Positions 25,791 to 36,128 are shown, counted from the first letter of the stretch. The stretch: DNA of 64,000 nucleotides from Coriobacteriia bacterium (GCA_003149935.1 QAMH01000006.1:422121-486120); one strand, 5' to 3'. A program made the numbers and translations. Notes: a model not told the origin generated them from the sequence alone.

Positions 25791-28180
25791 ACTCCCATGA
25801 GAGGGGCCTTCCCTCACGTCCATCGTTGCCGCCTCTCCTACTTGCCGCTCTCTCAGCCTGGATTGCAGTTTGTCTCTCGGAGGAGTTATGCTGGCAGCTC
25901 TATGCAGACGCATGCGTGGCGGCAGCTCTTCTTATGTGCCTTATTGCCCTGCTTGTCATCGGCACGATCGTCATTGGCATCAAGCATCATGGATTCGCGG
26001 TTGTCTGCATCGCCTTCACAAGCGTATGTATATGCGGGCTTTTCTGGTGGGGCGGATGGGCAAAAGACGTCGAGCATCTCCCTACCCTTTTTGAACAAAC
26101 TCCGACACTCGAGCTTGACTTGACGGGAGATCCAGCTGTCAGGGATTACGGCACCATCTCGACAGCGCGCATAAGCTGTAATGCCGGCAGCATCAGCGTG
26201 CGACTCATCTGGCCCGAAGGTGCCGAGCCGCTCTCTGCGGGACATCGTATCGCCGTCACGGGCAGCATATCATCGCCCAAACTTGACGATGGCGGCCGAT
26301 GGAATCATCGCAACGGCTTTGCGGGTATGCTTCGCGCATCACACGTCGAAGAGCTTGGATATTCTCCGGGCTTGCGCGGATTCGTGACTTCGTTTCGTGA
26401 CGACTCCTTCGCGCGTGTTGCCTCGATTGAAGGCGATGCAGCGGGTCTGCTTGCCGGCGTTTTGCTCGGAAACCGAACGCTCTATGCCGGGTCCGAGCTT
26501 GAGCAAGCATTCCAGACAACGGGGCTTGCACATCTCATGGCCGTCTCGGGTACGCACCTTGCCATCGTGACGATGTTGCTTTCCGCATTGCTTGCGAGAA
26601 GCTCCCTGCGACGCAAGGTTCGTAGCGCCGTGCTTATCATTGGCCTCATTATCTACGCGGCGATTACAGGCTTTGCTCCGTCAGCCTTGCGTGCCGCCAC
26701 GATGTGCTCGGTTGCCCTTGTCCTGGGGGCACTCAAGACGCGTGCTTCGGCACTGAGTGCACTGTCTCTGTGCATGCTTGTCTTCCTTGGCCTCTCCCCG
26801 CCCATAGCCTTCTCCCTCGGATTCCAACTCTCCGTACTCTCGGTGCTCGGACTCATCATCTTCGCCAGACTTGCCGATTGCTGGCTCGGGCATGCACTAC
26901 CGCGGCTTCCCCCGAGTCTCGTCTCATCAGTGGCGGCGACCATCGTCGCATCGTCTGCCACGCTCCCGATGACCGTAACGCAATTCGCGCAGTTGCCGCT
27001 CATATCACCTGTAGCCAACCTGCTCGCAGCGCCTCTTGTCACCGGCATGCTCTGTCTCGGTATCATCGCGCTCGTCATCGGCAGCGTCTTCGCTCCTCTT
27101 GGATTCCTGTTGCTGCAAATCGCGGCGACCTTTGCATCATGCTGCGCCACGCTCGTGCGCATGCTTGCCGATATGCCGCTTGCCTGCCTTCCCCTTTCGA
27201 GCGCTACGCACGCGATTGCAGCCTTGTTCTGCATTCTGTTCATCGCGCTGTGGGTATTTTGGCCACTTCCTCAACGTAGCGTAGATTCCGAAGGAAGGCA
27301 GAGCCCTCCCCTATCGCGCAACAAGCTTCTCAAGACATGCAGCGCCTTCATAGTGCCCATCGCGCTCGTTCTCCTTCTGGGTTTTGGGCAGTCGGCAAGA
27401 CCATGGCAAGCGTCAGATGCACGCATGGTAATGCTCGACGTGGGACAAGGTGATAGCATCCTTATCCAGAGCAAGGCAGCTAACATCCTCGTGGATACGG
27501 GCGAACAAGGAGATGTGCTCCTGCGCGAACTTGCCGAGCAGGGCGTCACGCACCTCGATGCCGTCATCATCAGTCACAAGGACGCCGACCATGCCGGAGC
27601 GCTCAAGAAGCTCGCTGGTGTCGTCGTGGTCGATCACGTGTACGTGCATGCAGACTTGATCGACCAGGCTTTCATGGAGAAGGTTCTCGAATCCGCACGT
27701 TGGGTGACGAGCGGACGCGAAGGCGAGGGCGTGCGCCCTGGTACCACCTTACGGGCTGGACAGTTTTCCCTCAGCATCATTGCGCCACAAGATGGCGGAA
27801 CAAGCGAGAACGAGGACAGCCTTGTCGGATTGCTCGAGTTCGATGCGGACGGTGATGGCAATGCCGACGCACGTGGGCTGCTCACAGGCGATGCCGAAAG
27901 CGAGGCGCTGGAGCGCGTCGTATCGCAGGTAGGCGATATCGACTTTCTTAAAGTCGCCCACCACGGCAGCAAGGGTGGCCTGACAGACGAACAGCTCGCG
28001 GAGCTTTCCCCCGAGATCGCACTCATCAGCGTAGGAGCCAATAACAAATACGGACATCCCAGCACCGAAACCGTGAAGATGCTCGAAGACCACGGAGCGC
28101 GCATCTACCGCACCGACAAGCAAGGCGCCATCAGTGTTGGCTTCTCCGACACGGGAATGCACGTGACACCGGAGCGATAA
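25787..28180 (+). CDS. comEC: Competence protein ComEC/Rec2, DNA channel
   Basis: A 797-residue polytopic protein forming the inner-membrane channel for single-stranded DNA. It has N-terminal hydrophobic segments with an OB-like soluble domain. The central competence domain of multiple helices starts near GLAHLMAVSGTHLAIV (about 245-260). The C-terminal metallo-beta-lactamase domain (about 540-790) has DVGQGDSILIQ, HKDADHAGALKKL and VAHHGSKGG, which may be the strand-degrading nuclease. It is coupled to comEA. Pilus genes for a full uptake machine are not in this window. Confidence 0.96.
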   Translation: MNSHERGLPSRPSLPPLLLAALSAWIAVCLSEELCWQLYADACVAAALLMCLIALLVIGTIVIGIKHHGFAVVCIAFTSVCICGLFWWGGWAKDVEHLPTLFEQTPTLELDLTGDPAVRDYGTISTARISCNAGSISVRLIWPEGAEPLSAGHRIAVTGSISSPKLDDGGRWNHRNGFAGMLRASHVEELGYSPGLRGFVTSFRDDSFARVASIEGDAAGLLAGVLLGNRTLYAGSELEQAFQTTGLAHLMAVSGTHLAIVTMLLSALLARSSLRRKVRSAVLIIGLIIYAAITGFAPSALRAATMCSVALVLGALKTRASALSALSLCMLVFLGLSPPIAFSLGFQLSVLSVLGLIIFARLADCWLGHALPRLPPSLVSSVAATIVASSATLPMTVTQFAQLPLISPVANLLAAPLVTGMLCLGIIALVIGSVFAPLGFLLLQIAATFASCCATLVRMLADMPLACLPLSSATHAIAALFCILFIALWVFWPLPQRSVDSEGRQSPPLSRNKLLKTCSAFIVPIALVLLLGFGQSARPWQASDARMVMLDVGQGDSILIQSKAANILVDTGEQGDVLLRELAEQGVTHLDAVIISHKDADHAGALKKLAGVVVVDHVYVHADLIDQAFMEKVLESARWVTSGREGEGVRPGTTLRAGQFSLSIIAPQDGGTSENEDSLVGLLEFDADGDGNADARGLLTGDAESEALERVVSQVGDIDFLKVAHHGSKGGLTDEQLAELSPEIALISVGANNKYGHPSTETVKMLEDHGARIYRTDKQGAISVGFSDTGMHVTPER

Positions 28181-28240
28181 ATAATGAAGATGCCAATGAC
28201 TCCCAAATCCATGCGTGCCTCTACGGCGTGACGAAGCATT

Positions 28241-28273
28241 CCGTTTGGGGCACATGAAACGTGCCCCAAACGG
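28241..28273. terminator. Bidirectional terminator-like hairpin between comEC and the convergent ligase
   Basis: CCGTTTGGGGCAC (28241-28253) and GTGCCCCAAACGG (28261-28273) are perfect 13-bp arms with a seven-base loop. A related but imperfect copy follows at about 28305-28335. Its position between convergent genes supports a terminator role. Confidence 0.65.
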
Positions 28274-28325
28274 TTGCTTTTCGTCAGAAAGCGGCAGGAA
28301 TGTTCGTTTGGGGTACATCGCGCGT

Positions 28326-28390
28326 GCCCCAAACGCTATTCCTCGTCAACTCGAAGCGAATAACGCGCCCCAAACGCTATTCCTCGTCAA
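28326..28390. repeat. 24-bp direct repeat including the 3' end of the ligase gene
   Basis: The 24-base sequence at 28326-28349 (GCCCCAAACGCTATTCCTCG then TCAA) is repeated exactly at 28367-28390. The second copy includes the stop codon and last codons of the acyl-CoA synthetase gene, so the gene end was duplicated together with half of a terminator hairpin. Confidence 0.8.
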
Positions 28391-30212
28391 AGACCTCTTG
28401 GTCCGTGCGGCCGGTGAGCTCCTTGGCCATCTCGCGCAGCTTGAACTTCTGGATCTTGTTGGCCGGGTTCATGGGGAACTCGTCGACGAAGAACACGAAC
28501 TTGGGCACCTTGAAACGCGCGATGCGCGGGATCGCGTACTCGCGCACGTCCTCCTGCGTCATGTCCTCGTAGCCTTCGCGCGTGCGGATGAAGGCGGTCA
28601 CGACCTCGCCGTACTTCTCGTCGGGACAGCCCACGACCTGCGCGTCGAGCACGCCGGGCATCGTGAGCAGGAAGTTCTCGACCTCAAGCGGATAGATGTT
28701 CTCGCCGCCGCGGATGATCATGTCCTTGATGCGGCCCGTGACGCGGAAGTAGCCCTCCTCGTCGATGGTACCCATGTCACCGGAGTGCAGGTAGCCTTCC
28801 TCGTCGATGGCCTTGGCCGTCTCCTCGGGCATCTTGTAGTAGCCCTTCATGACGTTGTAGCCGCGGCAGCACAGCTCGCCGTGCTGACCCGGGCCCAGAG
28901 GCTCGCCCGTGTTGACGTCGGCAACCTTGACCGATACCGGCGGGTGCTTGCGGCCCACCGTCGTGCACTTGTGCTCGACATCGTCATCGACGCTCGTCTG
29001 CGTGAACACCGGGCTCGTCTCGGTGAGCCCGTAGCAGATGGTGATGTCGTGCATGTTCATCTTGTCGATGACCTCCTGCATGGTCGCGGGAGGGCAAGGC
29101 GAGCCGGCCATGATGCCGGTGCGCAGGCTCGACATGTCGTATTTCTCGAAATCGGGATGGTTGAGCTCGGCGATGTACATGGTGGGGACGCCATACACCG
29201 CGGTTGCCTTCTCGCGGTCAATGCCGCGCAGGACCATCTCGGCGTCAAAATCCTCGATGCCCACGATGGTGCAGCGATGCGTGAGGATGGCCATGATGCC
29301 GAGCACGCAGCCAAAGCAGTGGAAGTACGGCACCGGCAGGCACACGCGATCGTTGGGCGTGAGCTTCATGCCCTCGCCGATGAAGAATCCGTCGTTGAGG
29401 ATGTTGCGATGCGTGAGCATGACGCCCTTGGGAAAGCCCGTCGTGCCGCTCGTGTACTGCATCATGCAGCAGTCGTTGTTATCGAAGGACTGGGTGACCT
29501 TCACGAGCTCCTCGGCATCGACGTATTCGCCAAGCAGGAGCAGCTCGGGCACATTGTAGAAACCGCGATGCTTCTCGGGCCCCATGTAAATGAGGTTCTT
29601 GAGGAAGGGATATTCCTCGGTGTTGAGATAGCCACGCTGCTGCGTGAGGGATTCCGGCACGAGGTCGCGAATGATTCCCTTGTAATCGATGTCGCGATAC
29701 TGGTCGATGATGCACAGCGCCTTCATATCGCTTTGCTTGAGTACGTAATCGAGCTCGTTGGACTTGAAGACCGGATTCATCGTAACCATGACGACGCCGA
29801 TCTTGGCACAGGCGTACATGAAGGTGACCCAGTCGGGGATATTGCGAGCCCAGACGCCCAGATGGTCGCCCGGACGCATGCCGATGTAGAGCATGCCGCG
29901 GGCAAGGCGGTCGGTCCTATCGTTGAACTCCGCATAGGTCCAGCGCAAGGCGCGATCGGGATAGACCATGAACTCATGATCGGGATCGATCGCGGTCTGG
30001 AAGCGCAGGTAATCGCCGAGCGTCATCTCGGAGAGCAGCGGGTAGTCCTGATCGCCAAACTGCGGAACGCTACCATCCTCGCGCGCAGACGGATGCATGA
30101 TCTCCTCTGCACGCTCGAGGCGAAAGTCAATCTCCTCCTGGGTCCACCCGTTTTCCGTGACGAGGTGATCCGTTGCCATGTAGGCGGGAGATTCCTCCAT
30201 AACCTTTGTCAT
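28377..30212 (-). CDS. AMP-forming acyl-CoA synthetase, module 1
   Basis: A 611-residue ANL-superfamily ligase that activates a carboxylic acid to its acyl-CoA through an acyl-AMP. The P-loop-like motif is YTSGTTGFPKGVMLTH (about residues 215-230). Others are YGLTETSPVF, YLHSGDMGTIDEEGYFRVTGR and the hinge IIRGGENIYPLEVE. The C-terminal catalytic lysine is probably in NPANKIQKFKLREM. It resembles FadD/medium-chain synthetases; the substrate is not assignable. It lies 18 bases downstream of an XRE-cupin regulator, mirroring the second module at 34336-36713. Confidence 0.9.
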   Translation of the reverse strand: MTKVMEESPAYMATDHLVTENGWTQEEIDFRLERAEEIMHPSAREDGSVPQFGDQDYPLLSEMTLGDYLRFQTAIDPDHEFMVYPDRALRWTYAEFNDRTDRLARGMLYIGMRPGDHLGVWARNIPDWVTFMYACAKIGVVMVTMNPVFKSNELDYVLKQSDMKALCIIDQYRDIDYKGIIRDLVPESLTQQRGYLNTEEYPFLKNLIYMGPEKHRGFYNVPELLLLGEYVDAEELVKVTQSFDNNDCCMMQYTSGTTGFPKGVMLTHRNILNDGFFIGEGMKLTPNDRVCLPVPYFHCFGCVLGIMAILTHRCTIVGIEDFDAEMVLRGIDREKATAVYGVPTMYIAELNHPDFEKYDMSSLRTGIMAGSPCPPATMQEVIDKMNMHDITICYGLTETSPVFTQTSVDDDVEHKCTTVGRKHPPVSVKVADVNTGEPLGPGQHGELCCRGYNVMKGYYKMPEETAKAIDEEGYLHSGDMGTIDEEGYFRVTGRIKDMIIRGGENIYPLEVENFLLTMPGVLDAQVVGCPDEKYGEVVTAFIRTREGYEDMTQEDVREYAIPRIARFKVPKFVFFVDEFPMNPANKIQKFKLREMAKELTGRTDQEVFDEE

Positions 30213-30230
30213 TGTCAGCAGCGCCCCCTT

Positions 30231-30815
30231 CTAAACCGGCGTGTACACGACGGCGAGAAACTTCGCCTTCTGGCCATCATGGGCACGAACCTCATGCGGA
30301 ACGATGGAGTCGTAGTAGATGGACTCACCGGGATGCAATACGAAAAGCTCCTTGCCATACTCGATCTCGATCTCGCCCTCCATGCCATAGAGCCATTCCT
30401 CGCCCTCATGACCGACGAGCTTGTGGCTCGTCTCGCCAGAAGGATCGACGGTGATGATGAAGGGATCGATGTGACGCGATGGTTTGCCGGTAGCCAGGCT
30501 GAAGTAGGACAGGTCACCCGCATCGTTATTCGTCTCGAGACTCTTGAGGCGCGTAACCTCCTCCATTTGCTCGGACGAGATGTACAGGGGTCCCAAAGCC
30601 TCGTCGTCGTCCATGAGCGTGCCGAGGCGCACGCCAAGAGCGCGCGTGATCTTGATAAGGGGCGCTAGCGAAGGGGGGAGCTCGCCGTTCTCGAGGCCAA
30701 CGATGGTCTCGATGTCGCACTGGCAGCGGTCTGCCAGATCCTGCTGCGTAAGGTGATGCGCCTCGCGCAGGGTCGTGATTTTGGTTCCCAGCTTGTTGTT
30801 TACTTCTTCGCTCAT
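30231..30815 (-). CDS. XRE-family regulator with cupin sensor domain, module 1
   Basis: A 194-residue regulator. An N-terminal HTH (LREAHHLTQQDLADRCQCDI, about residues 15-35) precedes a C-terminal cupin barrel (about 110-190: HEGEEWLYGMEGEIEIEYG, LHPGESIYYDSIVPHEV). Such proteins sense a small ligand and control the adjacent gene. Start ATG 30815 has AGGAG upstream; an upstream extension lacks one. It is co-directional with the acyl-CoA synthetase, 18 bases away. It is the same length and design as the regulator at 36129-36713. An ACTCGC-N7-GCGAGT dyad lies at 30844-30862 in its leader. Confidence 0.92.
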   Translation of the reverse strand: MSEEVNNKLGTKITTLREAHHLTQQDLADRCQCDIETIVGLENGELPPSLAPLIKITRALGVRLGTLMDDDEALGPLYISSEQMEEVTRLKSLETNNDAGDLSYFSLATGKPSRHIDPFIITVDPSGETSHKLVGHEGEEWLYGMEGEIEIEYGKELFVLHPGESIYYDSIVPHEVRAHDGQKAKFLAVVYTPV

Positions 30816-30894
30816 GCCTTTCTCCTTATCCTTGCTATCCTTCACTCGCCATCCAAGCGAGTAAATCCCATACAGTACCATGTATATCCAAGAA

Positions 30895-30917
30895 CGGCTC
30901 CCCATATTGAGGAGCCG
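30895..30917 (-). terminator. Terminator of the kor operon
   Basis: CGGCTCC-tcaatatgg-GGAGCCG on the minus strand, followed by TTCTTGG, lies 26 bases after the korC stop and before the promoter region of the first XRE-cupin gene. Confidence 0.75.
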
Positions 30918-30942
30918 TCCACAATAGACCATGTCGGGCTCA

Positions 30943-31478
30943 TTACATAGCTATGCCAAGCTCAAGTGCGGCTAGGTTTTTATCGACCATCTCGACCTTG
31001 CGTGCGGGGACGGCCTTGCGGATAGCCGCATCGAGCGTCTCGCGCTGGCAGAACTGCGTCTCGGCCCAGAGCTTGCCCACGCATACGATATTAGCGAGGC
31101 CCTTGAGCCCCTCTTCCTCGGCAGCCGAGGTCGCGGGAATCATGAACGAGGTGATGTCGCCACGCGACGGACCGTTATTGGTGAGTGCGCTGTCGATGAC
31201 CATGATGCCGCCGGGCACGATGGCATCCTCAAACTTGTCGACCGATGGCTGGTTCATGGCGATGACCGCCGTGGGATTGGTGATGAGCGGCGAGCCAATG
31301 GGCTCGTCGGCAAGCGTCACCGAGCAGTTCGCGGTTCCGCCTCGCATCTCGGGACCGTACGAGGGCAGCCACGAAACCTGACGATCCTCGATGAGGCCCG
31401 CATACGCAATGACCTTGCCGCCGAAGAGCAGACCCTGTCCACCAAAGCCGGAGAGGATGAAACGCATTTCCTGATTCA

Positions 31479-31479
<1 letters not shown>
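30943..31479 (-). CDS. korC: 2-oxoacid:ferredoxin oxidoreductase, gamma subunit
   Basis: A 178-residue gamma subunit with the family motifs FILSGFGGQGLLFGGKVIAYAG at the start and WLPSYGPEMRGGTANCSVTLAD. In this enzyme class the gamma subunit helps bind CoA. The start ATG shares one base with the stop of korB (TGATG), with GGGAGG upstream; a GTG one codon earlier is possible. It is last in the korDABC operon and followed by a terminator. Confidence 0.93.
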
Positions 31480-32312
<833 letters not shown>

Positions 32313-32313
32313 G

Positions 32314-33378
32314 CTACTCACCCACTTTCTGATCGAAGGCGACAATGGCATCGAGCACCTCATCAGGCGTCGGGATAACGCCACCCGTACGACCATAGAA
32401 CTCGACGGGGGCGCGACCGGCAACGACGAGACGCACGTCCTCGACCATCTGGCCCATGTTCATCTCGACCGTGAGGTAGCCCTTGGCATGGCTGACGGTC
32501 TTCTCGAGCGCATCGACCGGGAACGGCCAAAGCGTCACGGGACGGAAAAGACCCGCCTTGATGCCTTGCTCGCGAGCGGCTCGCACGGCGTTACGCGCAA
32601 TACGCGCCGCCGCGCCGAAAGCGACGACGATGATGTCGGCGTCATCGCAGAGGAACTCTTCCGAAATCTGCTCGCGTTCCTTGATGAGCTCATAGCGCTC
32701 GAAACGCTCATGGTTGATGCGGTCGAGATCCTCGGCCGTGAGGTAGAGCGAGTTCGCGACGTTGTGCTCGCGCTCGTTGTTGTGTCCCGTGCAGGCCCAG
32801 GGGCGCTCGGGAAGTTTCTCGATGGGATCACGCAGCTCGACCGGCTCCATCATCTGGCCAAGCAGGCCGTCGGCCAAAATCATGACGGGCATGCGGTACT
32901 CGTCGGCGATATCGAAGGCCTTATAGGTGTAATCGGCCATCTCCTGCACGGTCGAGGGTGCGTAGACGACCATCTGGAAATCGCCATGGCCGAGTGCCTT
33001 GGTAGCCTGCCAGTAATCGGACTGGGAGGGCTGGATGGAACCGAGACCCGGACCACCACGCATGACGTTGATGATGACGGCAGGAAGATCGGCACCGGCA
33101 ATGTAGGAAACGCCCTCGCTCTTGAGCGAGATGCCGGGCGACGACGAGGAGGTCATCGCGCGTGCGCCTGCGGCAGCAGCGCCATAGACCATGTTAATGG
33201 CCGCGACCTCACTCTCGGCCTGCAGGAAGGTGCCGCCGATCTTGGGCATGTGCTTGGACATGTAGGCGGACAGCTCCGTCTGCGGCGTAATGGGATACCC
33301 GAAGAAGTGCTTGCAGCCAGCGCGCATGGCGCTTTCTGCCAAGACCTCGTTTCCCTTCATGAGCACTTTCTCTGACAT
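32314..33378 (-). CDS. korA: 2-oxoacid:ferredoxin oxidoreductase, alpha subunit
   Basis: A 354-residue alpha subunit with GCKHFFGYPITPQTELSAYM, LQAESEVAAINMVYGAAAAG, RAMTSSSSPGISLKSEGVSY and NVMRGGPGLGSIQPSQSDYWQ, the signature blocks of KorA/VorB-type chains. Start ATG 33378 has GGAGG eight bases upstream and follows the ferredoxin stop by four bases. The four-subunit KorDABC order matches enzymes for 2-oxoglutarate or branched-chain 2-oxoacids; the exact substrate cannot be read from sequence. Confidence 0.94.
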   Translation of the reverse strand: MSEKVLMKGNEVLAESAMRAGCKHFFGYPITPQTELSAYMSKHMPKIGGTFLQAESEVAAINMVYGAAAAGARAMTSSSSPGISLKSEGVSYIAGADLPAVIINVMRGGPGLGSIQPSQSDYWQATKALGHGDFQMVVYAPSTVQEMADYTYKAFDIADEYRMPVMILADGLLGQMMEPVELRDPIEKLPERPWACTGHNNEREHNVANSLYLTAEDLDRINHERFERYELIKEREQISEEFLCDDADIIVVAFGAAARIARNAVRAAREQGIKAGLFRPVTLWPFPVDALEKTVSHAKGYLTVEMNMGQMVEDVRLVVAGRAPVEFYGRTGGVIPTPDEVLDAIVAFDQKVGE

Positions 33379-33382
33379 CGTG

Positions 33383-33589
33383 CTACCTCCAGACCGTAAT
33401 CGCGACATCGGGGCACATGAGTGCGCACGAGCAACATCCCGTACACCTATCCATATCGATGCAATGCGCCGGATGGTAGCCCTTGTCCGTTATCTTGTCC
33501 TGGTCGAGCTCGACGATGTGCACGGGACATGCATCGACGCAGAGGCCACAGCCCTTGCAAAATGCATCGTCAACGATCATTTTCGCCAT
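33383..33589 (-). CDS. korD: 2-oxoacid:ferredoxin oxidoreductase, delta (4Fe-4S) subunit
   Basis: A 68-residue ferredoxin-like subunit with two complete 4Fe-4S motifs, CKGCGLCVDACP and CTGCCSCALMCP, and IVELDQDKITDKGYHP between them. It carries electrons between the TPP centre and soluble ferredoxin. ATG 33589 has AGGAG upstream. It is the first kor gene, 24 bases downstream of the P-loop NTPase. Confidence 0.95.
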   Translation of the reverse strand: MAKMIVDDAFCKGCGLCVDACPVHIVELDQDKITDKGYHPAHCIDMDRCTGCCSCALMCPDVAITVWR

Positions 33590-33613
33590 GTGTAAGCTCC
33601 TTTCTCGACCCGA

Positions 33614-34336
33614 TTATTCCCAGGGGTTCCTGACATATAGACGTATAGGATAGACCAACGAGGCAAGCTTGGTTCCCGCAAATGCCTCTTTACCATCTTC
33701 AACGAGCGATTCGGGGATGGTTTTTGCCACGAGCGGCAAGTCGCAGAGCTCGCTTACCGTCTGGGCATAGGCATCGGCATCCATCAGAGCATCAAGGTCC
33801 GTCTCGTCCTTGAGGTGTGCGTTGTCAATGAGGCCCGTCACCTGCAGATGCGTCGCCGCCTCGATCTCGCGCAGATTATCGACCGCATCGTGCGGGTCTG
33901 CCATGAGGTTACGGTGGCGGTTGAGCACGTAGAGCACCGCATGGTCCTGCCTGCGCACGGCCGTCGAGAAGCGGGCCAGCGAACCTGCCCCCACATCGTC
34001 TCCACCCAAGTCGACGATGACGAGATGTTCCTCGCTCGCATCCTCAAGTGTAGGCATGATGGCACCCGTGAGGCTCGGCACGTCGAGACTTGTCCCGGCT
34101 TCGGAGAAGACGGGAGCGACGAGACACACGCCAGCGCTTTCGAGCAGAGCACGCTGCTCGCTCGCACGAAAGTACGGATTGACGATATCGAGGTCCACAA
34201 GCGTCACCTCGCGTCCCACTTCGACAAGGTCAAGCGCGAGATTGACGGAGAAGTTGGTCTTGCCCGCGCCGTAATGACCCGCAACGATCGTGATGGGCGC
34301 GAGGGCAGACTCGAGCGATGCCAGCATATGCGACAT
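33614..34336 (-). CDS. MinD/ParA-like P-loop NTPase of the kor operon
   Basis: A 240-residue SIMIBI-class NTPase. The Walker A is GHYGAGKTNFSVNLALDL (about residues 19-36), the switch/Walker B-like segment is VTLVDLDIVNPYFRASEQR, and LVIVDLGGDDVGAG is a second acidic motif. It lacks the signature of plasmid ParA and stands between a CoA ligase (sharing TGATG) and korD, so a role in maturation or regulation of the oxidoreductase is plausible. That role is inference; function is otherwise unknown. Confidence 0.8.
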   Translation of the reverse strand: MSHMLASLESALAPITIVAGHYGAGKTNFSVNLALDLVEVGREVTLVDLDIVNPYFRASEQRALLESAGVCLVAPVFSEAGTSLDVPSLTGAIMPTLEDASEEHLVIVDLGGDDVGAGSLARFSTAVRRQDHAVLYVLNRHRNLMADPHDAVDNLREIEAATHLQVTGLIDNAHLKDETDLDALMDADAYAQTVSELCDLPLVAKTIPESLVEDGKEAFAGTKLASLVYPIRLYVRNPWE

Positions 34337-36111
34337 CACACCAGGCCGTCCTTGTTCTCGTTCTCGTCATTATCGCGAATCGCGGCGCGGCGGATCTTGC
34401 CGTTGACGGTTTTGGGAAGTTCGTCGACGTAGGCGACGATACGCGGGAACTTATATGGCGCGGTGCGGCGCTTCACCCAGCGCTGCAGCTCGGTCGTGAG
34501 CGCATCGGAGGGCTCGTAGCCATCGGCCAGAACGACGGTCGCCTTCACGGCCTTGCCACGAACCGGATCGGGGACACCCGTGACGGCACACTCACGAACT
34601 GCGTCATGTTCCAGGAGCACACTCTCGATTTCGAAGGGGCCGATGCGATAGCCACTCGACTTGATGACGTCGTCGTTACGACCAACGTACCAGAAGAAGC
34701 CATCCTCATCGCTCCAGCACATATCGCCCGTGTGATACCAGCCGTCATATATGGCATCGTCGGTCTTCTCCGGGTTGCGATAGTACTCCATCATGATGCC
34801 TTCGGGACGTGGGTCCATCTTGATGCAGATCTCGCCCGTCTCGCCAACGTCACAGCGACTGCCGTCATCGCGCTTTATCTCGAGCTCGTAGAGCGGGTTT
34901 GGTTTGCCCATCGAGCCGGGACGCGGAACCGAATGGGTAAGGTTCGCGCAGGTAAGCGGTGTCTCGGTCTGGCCAAAGCCCTCGAAGATGGTGAGGCCGG
35001 TATTGGCCTTCCAAAAGTCGAAGAGGTCGGGATTGAGCGCCTCGCCCGCCGTGGTGGAGTACTCGAGCGAGGAAAGGTCGAAGCGCTCGAAGTCCTCCTG
35101 CATCATCAGGCGGTACATCGTGGGCGGACAGCACAGCGTGGTGATCTGGTACTTGTCTATGAGATCGAGGATTTCGGCTGGATGGAAACGGTCGAAGTCA
35201 TATGTGAAGACGCACGCCTCCATGATCCACTGGCCATAGTACTTGCCCCACACGGCCTTGCCCCAGCCCGTGTCGGCAATCGTGAAGTGAATGCCGTCGG
35301 GCCGCACGTTATGCCAATGCTTTGCGGTCGGGATATGCCCGAGCGCGTAGGTCGAATTGTGCAGGACCATCTTGGGATTGCCCGACGTGCCACTCGAGAA
35401 GTACATGAGCATGGGATCGTAGACGTTCGTCTGCACGCGCTCGAAGTCTTGCGGCGCGTTGCGCACGCCGGTATTGAAGTCGATCCAGCCCTCGCGGTCG
35501 ATAGGTGCAGCACAGATACCCTCGGGGCCACTGAGCACGCCGCCGACGAGCGCACCTTCCTCGACGTCGAGCTCGCCTTCCTCGGTGAACTTCGTCGTTC
35601 CCCCACCGGCGCCATTGACGAGAATGAGTGACTCGACGCTCGGGCAGCTCTCGCGCACGTTATCGATGATGTCGGCGATGTCCCCCACCGAAGTCGCGAT
35701 AACGGCCTTTGCCTCCGAGTTATTGAGACGATACTCGAGGTCATGCTCCTTGAGCATGAAGGTGGCCGGCACCATGACGGCACCAAGCTTGGCGAGTGCC
35801 GTTGCGATGAACCAGAACTGGTAGTGACGACGAACGATGACCATGACCATATCGCCCTTGCCAATGCCGAGCGATTTGAGGAAATTTGCCGTTTTGTCAG
35901 ACCACGTTTTCATGTCCGCAAAGGTGAAGACGTGTTCCTCGCCTTCTGGGTTGCACCAGATCATGGCACGGCGAGCGGAATCGTTTATGGCTATATCATC
36001 GACGATGTCATAACCAAAGTTGAAGGTGTCGGGATAGTGAAGCGAAAAAGACTGGAGGGTCTTATCTTTTGCGTAGGTCTCCTCTACGTAGCGTAGGTTT
36101 ATGTTTCTCAT
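34336..36111 (-). CDS. AMP-forming acyl-CoA synthetase, module 2
   Basis: A 591-residue ANL ligase closer to acetyl/medium-chain acyl-CoA synthetases (Acs/ACSM type) than module 1. Motifs are MYFSSGTSGNPKMVLHN, FEGFGQTETPLTC, DGWYHTGDMCWSDEDGFFWYVGR, DVIKSSGYRIGPFEIES and the C-terminal lysine motif PKTVNGKIRRAAIRD. ATG 36111 has AGGA close upstream, 17 bases after the regulator stop. It is in the run XRE-cupin, ligase, NTPase, korDABC. A short- or branched-chain acid substrate is inferred from context only. Confidence 0.9.
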   Translation of the reverse strand: MRNINLRYVEETYAKDKTLQSFSLHYPDTFNFGYDIVDDIAINDSARRAMIWCNPEGEEHVFTFADMKTWSDKTANFLKSLGIGKGDMVMVIVRRHYQFWFIATALAKLGAVMVPATFMLKEHDLEYRLNNSEAKAVIATSVGDIADIIDNVRESCPSVESLILVNGAGGGTTKFTEEGELDVEEGALVGGVLSGPEGICAAPIDREGWIDFNTGVRNAPQDFERVQTNVYDPMLMYFSSGTSGNPKMVLHNSTYALGHIPTAKHWHNVRPDGIHFTIADTGWGKAVWGKYYGQWIMEACVFTYDFDRFHPAEILDLIDKYQITTLCCPPTMYRLMMQEDFERFDLSSLEYSTTAGEALNPDLFDFWKANTGLTIFEGFGQTETPLTCANLTHSVPRPGSMGKPNPLYELEIKRDDGSRCDVGETGEICIKMDPRPEGIMMEYYRNPEKTDDAIYDGWYHTGDMCWSDEDGFFWYVGRNDDVIKSSGYRIGPFEIESVLLEHDAVRECAVTGVPDPVRGKAVKATVVLADGYEPSDALTTELQRWVKRRTAPYKFPRIVAYVDELPKTVNGKIRRAAIRDNDENENKDGLV

Positions 36112-36128
36112 GGTTCCTTCTCATAATG

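Noticed and set aside
28215..30668. 817-codon open frame on the plus strand opposite the acyl-CoA synthetase and regulator
   Set aside because: It is antisense to two well-recognised genes. Its composition (Ala, Val, His, Arg, Leu-rich without domains) is typical of mirrored high-GC codons, and it has no ribosome-binding site.
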